The position numbers and the translations under genes are program-made. 55,352 nt of DNA from Parvibaculum sp. (GTDB lineage: Bacteria; Pseudomonadota; Alphaproteobacteria; Parvibaculales; Parvibaculaceae): the NCBI RefSeq assembly GCF_030694575.1, contig NZ_JAUYUS010000047.1:1-55352 (forward strand). The letters run 5' to 3'. Shown in pieces: positions 29,367-38,631 of the stretch. The notes under the pieces were generated by a model. The model had not been told where the DNA came from and ran no database searches. It was given only the letters and a program-made list of their open reading frames with translations. Position 1 is the first letter of the stretch, and each line of letters opens with the position of its first letter.

Positions 29367-30066
29367 CGCCTGGTCGGCAAGCGTCCTGACGCTCTTCCCG
29401 GAAATGTTTCCGGGGCCGCTGGGCGTGTCGCTGGCGGGCCGGGCGCTTGAGGCGGGGCTGTGGCGGCTGGAGGCGGTGGACATTCGCGGGTTCGCGCGCG
29501 ATAAGCACCGCTCCGTGGACGATACGCCCGCGGGCGGCGGGCCCGGCATGGTGATGCGGGCCGATGTCGTGGCGGCGGCGGTCGATGCGGTTCACCCTCA
29601 GGGCGATCCGAGGCCGCTGATCTATCTGAGCCCAAGGGGGCGGCCGCTCACGCAGGCCCGCGTCCGGGAGCTGGCGGCGGGTCCTGGTGTGGCGCTTCTC
29701 TGCGGCCGCTTCGAAGGGCTCGACCAGCGGGTCATCGAGGCCCGCGAGATGGAAGAGATCAGCCTCGGGGATTTCGTCCTTTCGGGCGGGGAACCGGCGG
29801 CTCTGGCGCTTCTCGATGCCGTTATCCGGCTGTTGCCGGGGGTGATGGGCAAGGAAGCGTCGGGGGAAGACGAGAGTTTCGAGAGCGGGCTCCTTGAATA
29901 CCCGCATTATACGCGGCCCCAGAGCTTCGAGGGCCGCGAGATTCCGCCGGTTTTGACCTCCGGCGACCATGCAAAGGTTAAGGCATGGCGCCGGGAACGG
30001 GCGGAAGAGACGACAAGGCAAAGACGGCCGGACCTTTGGGAGAAATTTCTGAAGGAAAGACCCTGA
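29359..30066 (+). CDS. trmD: tRNA (guanine-37-N1)-methyltransferase TrmD
   Basis: 235 residues, usual TrmD size. SPOUT methyltransferase with a trefoil-knot core: [22 protein letters not shown] at the start, [32 protein letters not shown] and [24 protein letters not shown] (the AdoMet knot). Makes m1G37 in tRNAs. Start ATG 29359 inside the end of rimM (8-bp overlap) gives the canonical N-terminus. Confidence 0.97.
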   Translation: MTDAWSASVLTLFPEMFPGPLGVSLAGRALEAGLWRLEAVDIRGFARDKHRSVDDTPAGGGPGMVMRADVVAAAVDAVHPQGDPRPLIYLSPRGRPLTQARVRELAAGPGVALLCGRFEGLDQRVIEAREMEEISLGDFVLSGGEPAALALLDAVIRLLPGVMGKEASGEDESFESGLLEYPHYTRPQSFEGREIPPVLTSGDHAKVKAWRRERAEETTRQRRPDLWEKFLKERP

Positions 30067-30167
30067 AGACAGTCGCCATTGCGCGATAATTGTGTTACGG
30101 AAGCGCGCTTCCCGGGCGGGATCGTCCCATATGAGCCCGGAGCGCCTTCATATCGAGGTTGAGACCC

Positions 30168-30560
30168 ATGAATATCATCGAGCAGATCGACCAGGAGCAG
30201 ATGGCAACGCTTTCGGGCGGCAAGACCATCCCCGATTTCGCGCCCGGCGACACGCTGCAGGTCAATGTGAAGGTGGTTGAAGGCACGCGCGAGCGCCTGC
30301 AGGCCTATGAAGGCGTCTGCATTGCGCGCGCAGGCGGCGGCATCAACGAGAACTTCACGGTCCGCAAGATTTCCTACGGCGAAGGCGTCGAGCGTGTATT
30401 CCCGCTCTACAGCCCGCTTGTCGACTCCATCAAGGTCGTCCGCAAGGGCCGCGTCCGTCGCGCCAAGCTTTATTACCTGCGCGGTCTGCGCGGCAAGGCC
30501 GCCCGAATTACCGAGAAAAAGCAGGACAAGACCCGCAGCCAAGAGACCGGCGCAGCCTGA
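30168..30560 (+). CDS. rplS: 50S ribosomal protein L19
   Basis: 130 residues. Opens [22 protein letters not shown] and contains the L19 signature [22 protein letters not shown] and [20 protein letters not shown]. The C-terminal [14 protein letters not shown] is a short alphaproteobacterial extension. ATG 30168 after GAGGTTGAG. A 100-bp gap after trmD includes AT-rich sequence (GCGATAATTGTGTTA) that may hold a secondary promoter. Followed by a strong terminator. Confidence 0.97.
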   Translation: MNIIEQIDQEQMATLSGGKTIPDFAPGDTLQVNVKVVEGTRERLQAYEGVCIARAGGGINENFTVRKISYGEGVERVFPLYSPLVDSIKVVRKGRVRRAKLYYLRGLRGKAARITEKKQDKTRSQETGAA

Positions 30561-30589
30561 TTTCGTCCGCATCCGCGGAGACTGGTTCG

Positions 30590-30629
30590 AAAAGCGGGCA
30601 GGGCGCCAAAGCGCCCGGGCCCGCTTTTT
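30590..30629 (+). terminator. rho-independent terminator after rplS
   Basis: Long stem: AAAGCGGGC with inner GGGCGC / GCGCCC, closed by GGGCCCGCTTT and a T5 run, 30 bp after the L19 stop. Ends the ribosomal cluster before leuC. Confidence 0.9.
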
Positions 30630-30732
30630 CCGTTATGGGGCTCCGGCGATACTTATCTGAACAGAATAGGCAAGTGACGGGACTGCTTTCGGCGATGGAT
30701 CGCCGTTGAGGGCCCGAAGGAGGATAAAGAAA

Positions 30733-32154
30733 ATGGCACCCCGTACCATGTACGACAAAATCTGGGATGCCCATCTGGTCGAGATGGCCGAGGACGGCAC
30801 GGGCCTCCTCTATATCGACAGGCATCTGGTGCATGAAGTGACGAGCCCGCAGGCCTTCGAGGGCCTGCGCATGGCGAAGCGTCAGGTCCACGCGCCGCAG
30901 AAGACGCTTGCCGTCGCCGACCACAATGTGCCGACGACCGACCGCTCCAAGGGCATTGCGGACGAGGAAAGCCGCATCCAGGTCGAGACGCTCGAACACA
31001 ATGCGCAGGATTTCGGCGTCGAATATCTCCAGATGTCCGACATCCGCCAGGGCATCGTCCACATCGTCGGGCCGGAACAGGGCTTCACGCTGCCCGGCAC
31101 TACCATCGTCTGCGGCGACAGCCACACCTCCACGCATGGCGCCTTCGGCGCGCTGGCGCATGGCATCGGCACGTCCGAGGTCGAGCATGTGCTCGCGACC
31201 CAGACGCTGATCCAGTCCAAGGCGAAGAACATGCGCATCAATGTGGTGGGCAAGGCGCCGGAAGGCTTCACCGCAAAGGACATCGTGCTCGCCATCATCG
31301 GCGAAATCGGCACGGCGGGCGGCACCGGTTACGTCATCGAATATGCGGGCGAGGCGATCCGCGATCTGTCCATGGAAGGCCGCATGACCGTCTGCAACAT
31401 GACGATCGAAGGCGGCGCCCGCGCCGGCCTCATCGCGCCGGACGAAAAGACCTTCGCCTATCTCGAAGGCCGCCCGCGCGCGCCCAAGGGCAAGGCGTGG
31501 GAGATGGCGGTCGACTACTGGAAGACGCTGCCCTCCGACGAAGGCGCGAAGTTCGACAAGGAAATCACCATCGACATCGCGAACCTGCCGCCGCTCATCA
31601 CCTGGGGCACGAGCCCGGAAAACGTCATCAAGATCACGGACCGCATTCCCGATCCGAAGGATGTGCATGACGAGGCGCATGCGAAGTCGATGCAGCGCGC
31701 GCTCGACTATATGGGCCTCACGCCCGGCACGCCGATTACGGAGGTCAAGATCGACCGCGTCTTCATCGGCTCCTGCACCAATGGCCGCATCGAGGATCTG
31801 CGCGCTGCTGCCGTCATCGCCGAAAAGGCGATCAAGGCGGGCCGCAAGGTGGCGCCGACGGTCAATGCGATGGTCGTGCCCGGTTCCGGTCTCGTGAAGG
31901 AGCAGGCGGAAAAGGAAGGTCTCGACAAGATCTTCCTCGAAGCGGGCTTCGAATGGCGCGAGCCCGGCTGCTCGATGTGCCTTGCGATGAACGCCGACAA
32001 GCTCGAGCCCGGCGAACGCTGCGCCTCGACGTCGAACCGCAACTTCGAAGGCCGTCAGGGCCGCGGCGGCCGCACGCATCTCGTCTCGCCGGCGATGGCG
32101 GCGGCGGCGGCATTCGCGGGCCATTTCGTCGATGTGCGCGAATTCAAGAACTGA
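30733..32154 (+). CDS. leuC: 3-isopropylmalate dehydratase large subunit
   Basis: 473 residues. Aconitase-type fold with 4Fe-4S ligands in [10 protein letters not shown] and in [12 protein letters not shown]; substrate-site phrases DHNVPTTDR and [28 protein letters not shown]. With LeuD it isomerises 2- to 3-isopropylmalate in leucine synthesis. Ribosome site AAGGAGGAT sits before ATG 30733. Followed after 10 bp by leuD. Confidence 0.97.
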   Translation: MAPRTMYDKIWDAHLVEMAEDGTGLLYIDRHLVHEVTSPQAFEGLRMAKRQVHAPQKTLAVADHNVPTTDRSKGIADEESRIQVETLEHNAQDFGVEYLQMSDIRQGIVHIVGPEQGFTLPGTTIVCGDSHTSTHGAFGALAHGIGTSEVEHVLATQTLIQSKAKNMRINVVGKAPEGFTAKDIVLAIIGEIGTAGGTGYVIEYAGEAIRDLSMEGRMTVCNMTIEGGARAGLIAPDEKTFAYLEGRPRAPKGKAWEMAVDYWKTLPSDEGAKFDKEITIDIANLPPLITWGTSPENVIKITDRIPDPKDVHDEAHAKSMQRALDYMGLTPGTPITEVKIDRVFIGSCTNGRIEDLRAAAVIAEKAIKAGRKVAPTVNAMVVPGSGLVKEQAEKEGLDKIFLEAGFEWREPGCSMCLAMNADKLEPGERCASTSNRNFEGRQGRGGRTHLVSPAMAAAAAFAGHFVDVREFKN

Positions 32155-32164
32155 GGGCTGAGAG

Positions 32165-32770
32165 ATGGACAAGTTCAACAAGCTGACGGGTGTTGCGGCG
32201 CCGCTGCCGATCATCAATGTCGATACCGACATGATCATCCCGAAGCAGTTCCTGAAGACGATCAAGCGCACGGGGCTCGGCAAGAACCTCTTCGACGAGA
32301 TGCGTTATGACGACGAGGGCAAGGAGATTCCGGATTTCGTGCTGAACAAGCCGGCCTACCGGAACGCGCAGATCCTCGTCACGGGCGAGAATTTCGGCTG
32401 CGGCTCGTCGCGCGAACACGCGCCTTGGGCGCTGCTCGATTTCGGCATCCGCTGCGTCATCGCGACGAGCTTCGCCGACATCTTCTACAACAACTGCTTC
32501 CAGAACGGCATCCTGCCCATCGTGCTGCCGCAGGCCGATGTCGACAAGCTGATGGACGATGCGGAGCGCGGCGCGAATGCCGTCGTCACCGTCGATCTCG
32601 AAGCCCAGGAAATCCGCGGGCCGGATGGCGGCGTCATCAAGTTCGACGTCGATCCCTTCCGCAAGCATTGCCTGCTCGAAGGCCTCGACGGTGTCGGCCT
32701 CACGCTCAAGAAGGAAGCGGAAATCGCCACCTTCGAAAAGAAACTCGAAGAAACGCAGCCCTGGCTCTGA
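32165..32770 (+). CDS. leuD: 3-isopropylmalate dehydratase small subunit
   Basis: 201 residues, the normal LeuD length. Swivel domain with [39 protein letters not shown] and [22 protein letters not shown]. Pairs with LeuC. A REP-like palindrome occupies the gap between leuD and leuB. Confidence 0.97.
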   Translation: MDKFNKLTGVAAPLPIINVDTDMIIPKQFLKTIKRTGLGKNLFDEMRYDDEGKEIPDFVLNKPAYRNAQILVTGENFGCGSSREHAPWALLDFGIRCVIATSFADIFYNNCFQNGILPIVLPQADVDKLMDDAERGANAVVTVDLEAQEIRGPDGGVIKFDVDPFRKHCLLEGLDGVGLTLKKEAEIATFEKKLEETQPWL

Positions 32771-32776
32771 CCCTGA

Positions 32777-32863
32777 CGTCATTGCGAGCGCAAAGCGCGA
32801 AGCAATCCAGGAGCGGCGAGCGAAGAGCTGGATTGCTTCGTCGCTTGCGCTCCTCGCAATGAC
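32777..32863. repeat. long imperfect palindrome (REP-like element) between leuD and leuB
   Basis: 87-bp element beginning CGTCATTGCGAGCGC and ending with the complementary GCGCTCCTCGCAATGACG; the inner arms AGCAATCCAG and CTGGATTGCT are also complementary. It would form one long stem in RNA or DNA. Elements of this CGTCATTGCGAG type are dispersed in many alphaproteobacterial and other genomes. Confidence 0.85.
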
Positions 32864-32908
32864 GGCGAACGGGCAGATATTGAACGATACGTGTAGCAAG
32901 AGAGAAGA

Positions 32909-34015
32909 ATGACCAAGAATATCCTCATCGTCGCCGGCGACGGCATCGGCCCGGAAGTCATGGGCGAAGTCGAGCGCGTGATCCAATGGTTCAACGACAA
33001 TCGCAAGTTCGACGCGAAGATCGAAAACGAGCTTGTCGGCGGCTGCTGCTACGACGCGCATGGCGTTGCGGTGACGGACGAGACGGTCGAGAAGGCGAAG
33101 CGCGCCGATGCCGTCATGCTCGGTGCGGTGGGCGGGCCGAAATGGGATAACGTGCCTTACGAGGGCCGTCCGGAAGCGGGCCTGCTGCGTCTCCGCAAGG
33201 ATCTTGAACTCTTCGCAAACCTGCGCCCGGCGCTCTGCTTCGCGGCGCTGGCGGACGCCTCTTCGCTGAAGCGCGAGATCGTCGAGGGTCTCGACATCAT
33301 GATCGTGCGCGAGCTGACGGGCGGCGTCTATTTCGGCGAGCCGAAGGAGATCACCGATCTCGGAAACGGCGAGCGCCGCGGCGTCGACACGCAGGTCTAT
33401 ACGACGAGCGAAATCCGCCGCATCGCCGAGGTCGCCTTCGATCTGGCGCGCAAGCGCGGCAACCGCGTCATGTCGGTCGAGAAGCGCAACGTGATGAAGT
33501 CGGGCGTGCTCTGGTACGAGGAAGTCTCGAAGCTCCACAAGGAGAAGTTCGCCGATGTGAAGCTCGAGCACATGCTGGCCGACAATTGCGCAATGCAGCT
33601 CGTGCGCAATCCGAAGCAGTTCGACGTGATCGTCACCGACAATCTCTTCGGCGACGTGCTCTCCGACATCGCCTCGATGCTCACGGGCTCGCTCGGCATG
33701 CTGCCCTCCGCCTCGCTCGGCGCGAAGGATGCGAGCGGCAAGGCCTGCGCCATGTACGAGCCGGTGCACGGGAGCGCGCCCGACATCGCGGGTACGGGCG
33801 CGGCCAATCCCATTGCCTCGATCCTCAGTTTCGCCATGGCGCTCCGCTATACGTTCGAACTCGGCGCGGATGCCGACCTGCTCGAAAAGGCGGTCGACAC
33901 CGTGCTGGCCGACGGGCTCCGCACCGGCGACATCATGCAGCCGGGCATGAAGAAAGTCGGCACCAAAGAGATGGGCAACGCAATCCTCGCCGCGCTCGTG
34001 AAACTGAACGGATAG
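32909..34015 (+). CDS. leuB: 3-isopropylmalate dehydrogenase
   Basis: 368 residues. NAD-dependent oxidative decarboxylase: [21 protein letters not shown] at the N-terminus, [28 protein letters not shown], the substrate-binding [16 protein letters not shown], metal-binding [30 protein letters not shown], and [22 protein letters not shown]. Third step of the leucine branch. A ribosome site (AGAGAAGA) precedes ATG 32909. Confidence 0.97.
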   Translation: MTKNILIVAGDGIGPEVMGEVERVIQWFNDNRKFDAKIENELVGGCCYDAHGVAVTDETVEKAKRADAVMLGAVGGPKWDNVPYEGRPEAGLLRLRKDLELFANLRPALCFAALADASSLKREIVEGLDIMIVRELTGGVYFGEPKEITDLGNGERRGVDTQVYTTSEIRRIAEVAFDLARKRGNRVMSVEKRNVMKSGVLWYEEVSKLHKEKFADVKLEHMLADNCAMQLVRNPKQFDVIVTDNLFGDVLSDIASMLTGSLGMLPSASLGAKDASGKACAMYEPVHGSAPDIAGTGAANPIASILSFAMALRYTFELGADADLLEKAVDTVLADGLRTGDIMQPGMKKVGTKEMGNAILAALVKLNG

Positions 34016-34039
34016 ATTTTTCGGCCGCTTGACCCGTTG

Positions 34040-34067
34040 GAGGACTGCTCCGGGCGAGGCGGTCCTC
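34040..34067 (+). other. hairpin between leuB and asd
   Basis: GAGGAC / GTCCTC stem around a GC-rich loop, without a T-run, 17 bp before the asd start. Possibly an intercistronic stabilising structure. Confidence 0.3.
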
Positions 34068-34083
34068 AGGAAGGAAGACGATC

Positions 34084-35106
34084 ATGGGCTACAAGATTGC
34101 CGTTCTCGGCGCCACGGGCAATGTGGGGCAGGAGATGCTGAGCATTCTCGCCGAGCGCTCGTTTCCGGCGGATGAGGTCGTGGCGCTGGCGTCGCGCCGC
34201 AGCCAGGGCACGGAGGTCTCCTATGGCGACCGCACGCTCAAGGTGAAGACGCTCGACACCTATGATTTCCAGGGCACCGACATCTGCCTGATGGCGACGA
34301 CGGGGGCCATGTCCGCCGAATGGGCGCCGAAGATCGCCGCCAAGGGCTGCGTCGTCATCGACAATTCGTCGCGCTGGCGGATGGATGCGGACGTGCCGCT
34401 GATCGTGCCGGAAGTGAATGCGGCCGCCATCGCCGGCTACACGAAGAAGAACATCATCGCCAATCCGAATTGCTCGACGGCACAGATGGTCGTGGCGCTG
34501 AAGCCGCTGCACGATGCTGCCGGCATCCGCCGCGTCGTCGTCTCGACCTATCAGTCGGTTTCGGGCGCGGGCAAGGAAGCGATGGACGAGCTCTTCACGC
34601 AGACGCGCGCGATCTTCGTCAACGACGCGCTGGTCAACGAGAACTTCACCAAGCAGATCGCCTTCAACGTCATCCCCCATATCGACGATTTCATGGAGGA
34701 CGGACAGACGAAGGAAGAATGGAAGATGACGGTCGAGACGAAGAAGATTCTCGATCCGAAGATCAAGGTGACGGCTACTTGCGTTCGCGTGCCCGTTTTT
34801 GTCGGTCATTCGGAAGCGATCAACATCGAGTTCGAGCGGCCGATCTCGGACGAGGAGGCGCGCGAGATATTGCGCGAGGCGCCCGGTTGCCTCGTCGTCG
34901 ACAAGCATGAAGACGGCGGCTATGTCACGCCCATCGAATGCGTCGGCGATTACGCGACCTATATCAGCCGCATCCGTGTCGATCCGACCATCGAGAACGG
35001 CCTCAACATCTGGGTGGTGTCGGACAATCTGCGCAAGGGAGCGGCGCTCAACGCGGTTCAGATTGCCGAAATTCTGGGCGCCCGCTACCTGAAAAAGGCG
35101 GCGTGA
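34084..35106 (+). CDS. asd: aspartate-semialdehyde dehydrogenase
   Basis: 340 residues. GYKIAVLGATGNVGQEMLSIL gives the NADP-binding turn; catalytic Cys lies in NPNCSTAQMVVALKPLHDAAG, with QSVSGAGKEAMDEL and RVPVFVGHSEAINIEFERP (substrate Arg/His region) downstream. Reduces aspartyl phosphate to the semialdehyde, the branch point to lysine/diaminopimelate, threonine and methionine. Same strand as leuB and adjacent, as in many alphaproteobacteria. Ribosome site AGGAAGG before ATG 34084. Confidence 0.97.
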   Translation: MGYKIAVLGATGNVGQEMLSILAERSFPADEVVALASRRSQGTEVSYGDRTLKVKTLDTYDFQGTDICLMATTGAMSAEWAPKIAAKGCVVIDNSSRWRMDADVPLIVPEVNAAAIAGYTKKNIIANPNCSTAQMVVALKPLHDAAGIRRVVVSTYQSVSGAGKEAMDELFTQTRAIFVNDALVNENFTKQIAFNVIPHIDDFMEDGQTKEEWKMTVETKKILDPKIKVTATCVRVPVFVGHSEAINIEFERPISDEEAREILREAPGCLVVDKHEDGGYVTPIECVGDYATYISRIRVDPTIENGLNIWVVSDNLRKGAALNAVQIAEILGARYLKKAA

Positions 35107-35129
35107 TCGCCGCCGCGAAAGCGGATATT

Positions 35130-35170
35130 GCAGGCGCCGGCTTCCTCCGTTAACGGAGCAACGCGCCTGC
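35130..35170. other. nested palindrome upstream of the Amt-kinase gene
   Basis: Outer arms GCAGGCGC (35130) and GCGCCTGC (35163) enclose the inner self-complementary CTCCGTTAACGGAG (35145-35158); GGTTAACC follows directly. No T-run follows. It could be a terminator-like structure for asd or an operator for the next gene. Confidence 0.4.
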
Positions 35171-35312
35171 GGTTAACCTTCCGATAAGTCATGCATAAAA
35201 AATGTGCAGGGTTTCCCCCGTTTTTTTGCGCGTCCGTGAGTAGGCTCCGGTAAAAAATTTACCTTTCATCTCGATACTCGCCCGGTCAAGTCAGTTTCTC
35301 AGGGGCGGGTGA

Positions 35313-37463
35313 GTGAGCAGCTTCGCGCAGTCGATCGACACAATCTGGGTTCTTATCTGTACGGTTCTGGTGCTTTTGATGCAGGCGGGTTTCGCCTGCC
35401 TCGAGTCCGGTCTCGTCCGGGCGAAAAACTCGATCAACGTCGCCGTCAAGAACGTGATGGATTTCTGCGTCGCGGGGCTCGGCTTCTGGCTCGTCGGCTT
35501 CGGCCTGATGTTCGGCGTCAGCATCGGCGGCCTCATGGGCGGCACCGATTTTGCCTTTGAAGGCAGCGCGGGCGGCGATGCCGGCACGGCCTGGATCATG
35601 GTCTTCTTCTTCTTCCAGCTCGCCTTCTGTTCCACCTCCACCACCATCGTGTCGGGCGCCGTCGCGGAGCGCATGAGCTTCCGGGGCTATGCCATCACGG
35701 CCGCCGTGCTCAGCATGCTCATCTATCCGGTGTTCGGTCACTGGGCCTGGGGCGGCGTGCTCGAAGGACAGGCGGCCGGGTGGCTCGAACAGCTCGGTTT
35801 CATCGACTTCGCGGGCTCCACCGTCGTTCACAGCATCGGCGGCTGGATGGGCCTCGCGGCCGTCCTCGTTCTCGGTCCCCGTATCGGGCGCTTCGGACCC
35901 GGCGGCAAGCGGATCGAGCCGCACGACATGCCCATGGCGACGCTCGGCATGTTCCTGCTCTGGATCGGCTGGTTCGGCTTCAATGGCGGTTCGACGCTCG
36001 CGCTCAACGCCACCGTGCCTTTCGTGCTCGTGCACACCATGCTCGCGGCGGCGGCGGGCGGCCTCGCGGTCGTCGGCATAAGCTGGTTCCGCAACGGCCT
36101 GCCCGACGTGCAGATCACGCTTAACGGCATTCTCGCGGGCCTCGTCGCCATCACCGCCAATTGCCACATCGTCAGCACCAGCAATGCGGTACTGATCGGC
36201 GCCGGCGGCGGCATCATCTGTTATGTCGCGAGCGATCTTCTGGAACGGCTCAGGATCGACGACGCGGTAGACGCGGTGCCGGTCCATCTCGCGGCCGGTA
36301 TCTGGGGCACGCTCGCGGTCGCCCTTCTCGGCGATGTCTCGCTCTTCCCCAACGGCCATACGAGGCTCGAACAGCTCGGCGTGCAGGCGCTCGGCGTCGG
36401 CGCCGCCGGTGTCTTCGCCTTCGGCGTTTCCTATATCGTGCTCCGCACGATCGACCGGTTCCTGCCGCTGCGGGTGTCTTCCGACGCCGAGCGCATCGGC
36501 CTCAATATCGCCGAGCATGGCGCATCCTCCGCGCTGCTCGATGTGCTGGGCGCGATGGAAGCCCAGGCCGCGCGCGGCGATTTCTCGAAGCCGCTTCCGG
36601 TCGAGCCCTTCACGGAAGCGGGCGAAATGGCCTCCCGCTACAATCTCGTGCTCGACAAGTTCAACAGCGAGGTGCGCAAGCGCGAGCAGACGGCGAACGA
36701 GTTGCGCGACGCCCGCGACGTGGCCGAACTCGCCAATGCCTCCAAGTCGCAGTTCCTCGCCAATATGAGCCACGAGCTTCGCACGCCGCTCAACGCCATC
36801 ATCGGTTTCTCCGAGGTGATGAACGGCGAGCTTTTCGGGCCGATGGAGAACGAGCGCTACAAGGATTATGTCGGCGACATCCACAAATCCTCCAGCCACC
36901 TTCTCAGCCTCATCAACGACATTCTCGATCTCTCCAAGATTGAGGCCGACCGCTACGAGCTTTACGAGGAAGAACTCGACGTCATCGAGGTCATCGCGAG
37001 CTGCGAGCGCATGATGCGCCACCGCGCCGAGGAGGCCGGCGTCGACCTCACGGTCACGGTCGAGGCCGGGCTGCCGCTTCTCATGGCCGACAAGCGGGCG
37101 CTCCGGCAGATCATCCTCAATCTCGTTTCCAATGCGGTGAAGTTCACGCCCAAGGGTGGGACCATCCGGCTCGACACTTTCATGGAACCCGACGACCGGA
37201 TGGCCTTCCGTGTCGCCGATACCGGCGTCGGCATGAGAAAGAAGGATATTCCGATCGCGCTCGAGCCCTTCCGCCAGATCGGCAAGGACAGCAATGTCTA
37301 TTCGACGGAGGGCACGGGCCTCGGCCTGCCGCTCACGCGGGCGCTCGCACGGCTTCATGGCGCTTCGCTCGTCATCGAATCCGAGCCCGGCGAGGGTACG
37401 ACGATCACGATCCGCATGCCCTATTCCCGCGTGCTGAAACCGGCCGTCCGCCGCATCGCGTGA
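35313..37463 (+). CDS. ammonium transporter-sensor histidine kinase fusion
   Basis: 716 residues. Residues 1 to about 395 are an Amt/Rh ammonium channel with 11 helices; the twin pore histidines are His173 (GSTVVHSIGG) and His325 (AVPVHLAAGIWG). There is no signal peptide. A linker of about 75 residues precedes a histidine kinase: phosphoacceptor His487 in MSHELRTPLN, then HATPase motifs N (LVSNAVKFTP), G1 (VADTGVGM) and G2 (GTGLGLPL). No receiver domain. Amt-kinase fusions are known as ammonium sensors (Ks-Amt5 of Kuenenia), so it probably senses external ammonium and phosphorylates an unidentified regulator. No glnK or response regulator gene is adjacent. GTG start at 35313 after AGGGGCGGG. 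Confidence 0.93.
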   Translation: MSSFAQSIDTIWVLICTVLVLLMQAGFACLESGLVRAKNSINVAVKNVMDFCVAGLGFWLVGFGLMFGVSIGGLMGGTDFAFEGSAGGDAGTAWIMVFFFFQLAFCSTSTTIVSGAVAERMSFRGYAITAAVLSMLIYPVFGHWAWGGVLEGQAAGWLEQLGFIDFAGSTVVHSIGGWMGLAAVLVLGPRIGRFGPGGKRIEPHDMPMATLGMFLLWIGWFGFNGGSTLALNATVPFVLVHTMLAAAAGGLAVVGISWFRNGLPDVQITLNGILAGLVAITANCHIVSTSNAVLIGAGGGIICYVASDLLERLRIDDAVDAVPVHLAAGIWGTLAVALLGDVSLFPNGHTRLEQLGVQALGVGAAGVFAFGVSYIVLRTIDRFLPLRVSSDAERIGLNIAEHGASSALLDVLGAMEAQAARGDFSKPLPVEPFTEAGEMASRYNLVLDKFNSEVRKREQTANELRDARDVAELANASKSQFLANMSHELRTPLNAIIGFSEVMNGELFGPMENERYKDYVGDIHKSSSHLLSLINDILDLSKIEADRYELYEEELDVIEVIASCERMMRHRAEEAGVDLTVTVEAGLPLLMADKRALRQIILNLVSNAVKFTPKGGTIRLDTFMEPDDRMAFRVADTGVGMRKKDIPIALEPFRQIGKDSNVYSTEGTGLGLPLTRALARLHGASLVIESEPGEGTTITIRMPYSRVLKPAVRRIA

Positions 37464-37551
37464 TTTCGCCTCACATAGCAATTCCATCGGCCCGCAATCC
37501 GATTTAGTGTCCGCTTCGCAGCTTCCCGACCCCGCGAACGGAGACCTTCCC

Positions 37552-38448
37552 ATGGCCGATACCGCCGCCCGCCCGCGCCGCAGCGTTCTCTACATGCCCG
37601 GCTCGAATGGCCGCGCGCTTGAAAAAGCGAAGGAAATCCCGGCCGATGCGCTGATCCTCGATCTCGAAGACGCGGTCGCGCCCGACGCCAAGGAAGAGGC
37701 CCGGGCCCAGGTCTGCGGCGCGGTCAAGCTCGGCGGTTATGGCAAGCGCGAAATCGCGATCCGCGTGAACGCGCTCGACACGCCCTGGGGCATGGACGAC
37801 ATCAAGGCCGCCGTCGCCGCCGGCCCCGACGCCATCCTGGTCCCGAAAATCAATTCCGCCGCCGATGTCGAGCGCGCCGAGAATGCGCTGTCGGATGCCG
37901 GCGCGCTCGGCCGCGTCCAGCTCTGGTGCATGATCGAGACGCCGCTCGCGCTCCTCAACATCCAGTCGATTGCCGCCAAGGCGCGCGAGCCGGGCTCCCG
38001 CATGTCGGTCTGGGTCATGGGCACCAACGACATCGCGAAGGAACTGCGCGCCGCGCACACGCCGGACCGCACCCCCATGCTCGCCTCGCTCGGCCTCGCG
38101 CTTCTCGCCGCGCGCGCCTACGGGCTCGTCATCCTCGACGGCGTCTATAACGACATAAAAAACGAAGAGGGCTTCGCCGCCATCTGCGAGCAGGGCCGCG
38201 ACATGGGTTTCGACGGCAAGACGCTCATCCATCCGAGCCAGGTCGGCCCCTGCAATGCGATCTTCTCGCCGGACCCCGAAACGGTCGCCTTCGCGCGGAA
38301 GACCATCGAGGCGTTCGAGCAGCCGGAAAATCGCGGCAAGGGCGTGCTCAAGGTCGACGGCAAGATGGTCGAAATCCTGCACGCCGAAATTGCGAAGCGT
38401 ACCGTCGCCATCGCGGATGCGATCAGGGAGCTTGAGGGGGCATCCTGA
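37552..38448 (+). CDS. HpcH/HpaI aldolase / CoA-ester lyase (CitE-like)
   Basis: 298 residues. Opens with RRSVLYMPGSNGRALEKA and contains DALILDLEDAVAPDAKEEAR, the metal-binding Glu in LWCMIETPLALLN and Asp in WVMGTNDIAKEL, and IHPSQV near the end. This is the L-malyl-CoA / beta-methylmalyl-CoA lyase or (3S)-malyl-CoA thioesterase group rather than citrate lyase, as no citF or citD is near. The neighbouring MaoC hydratase supports a role in the ethylmalonyl-CoA pathway or related acyl-CoA metabolism. ATG 37552 preceded by GGAGA; GTG 37507 is an in-frame alternative. Confidence 0.88.
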   Translation: MADTAARPRRSVLYMPGSNGRALEKAKEIPADALILDLEDAVAPDAKEEARAQVCGAVKLGGYGKREIAIRVNALDTPWGMDDIKAAVAAGPDAILVPKINSAADVERAENALSDAGALGRVQLWCMIETPLALLNIQSIAAKAREPGSRMSVWVMGTNDIAKELRAAHTPDRTPMLASLGLALLAARAYGLVILDGVYNDIKNEEGFAAICEQGRDMGFDGKTLIHPSQVGPCNAIFSPDPETVAFARKTIEAFEQPENRGKGVLKVDGKMVEILHAEIAKRTVAIADAIRELEGAS

Positions 38449-38463
38449 CAAGGAGGCACTCGA

Positions 38464-38631
38464 ATGGATAGCAGGACAGTCACCACCGGCATCGTGATCG
38501 GTGTCGCCATCGGCACCTCGCTCGGCGTTGCGATGGACAATACCGGAGTCGGTATCGGCATAGGGATCGGCGTCGGCATGGCGATTGCCATCGGCATCGA
38601 TGCCTGGCGGAACAAGAAGGACGGGAAATGA
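38464..38631 (+). CDS. small glycine-zipper membrane protein
   Basis: 55 residues: MDSRTVTTGIVIGVAIGTS, then alternating Gly-Ile/Val (GVGIGIGIGVGMAIAIGI) and a basic end DAWRNKKDGK. GxxxG-type small-residue spacing suggests one or two packed membrane helices. It has its own ribosome site (AAGGAGG at 38450) and its TGA overlaps the MaoC start (ATGA), so it is translated with the neighbours. I know similar glycine-rich tiny proteins but no function. Too short for routine ORF cutoffs, yet codon use fits the operon. Confidence 0.75.
   Translation: MDSRTVTTGIVIGVAIGTSLGVAMDNTGVGIGIGIGVGMAIAIGIDAWRNKKDGK

Noticed and set aside
35286-37553. 755-residue minus-strand open frame opposite the Amt-kinase gene
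   Set aside because: Charged, low-complexity antisense translation; the sense strand has intact Amt and kinase motifs.
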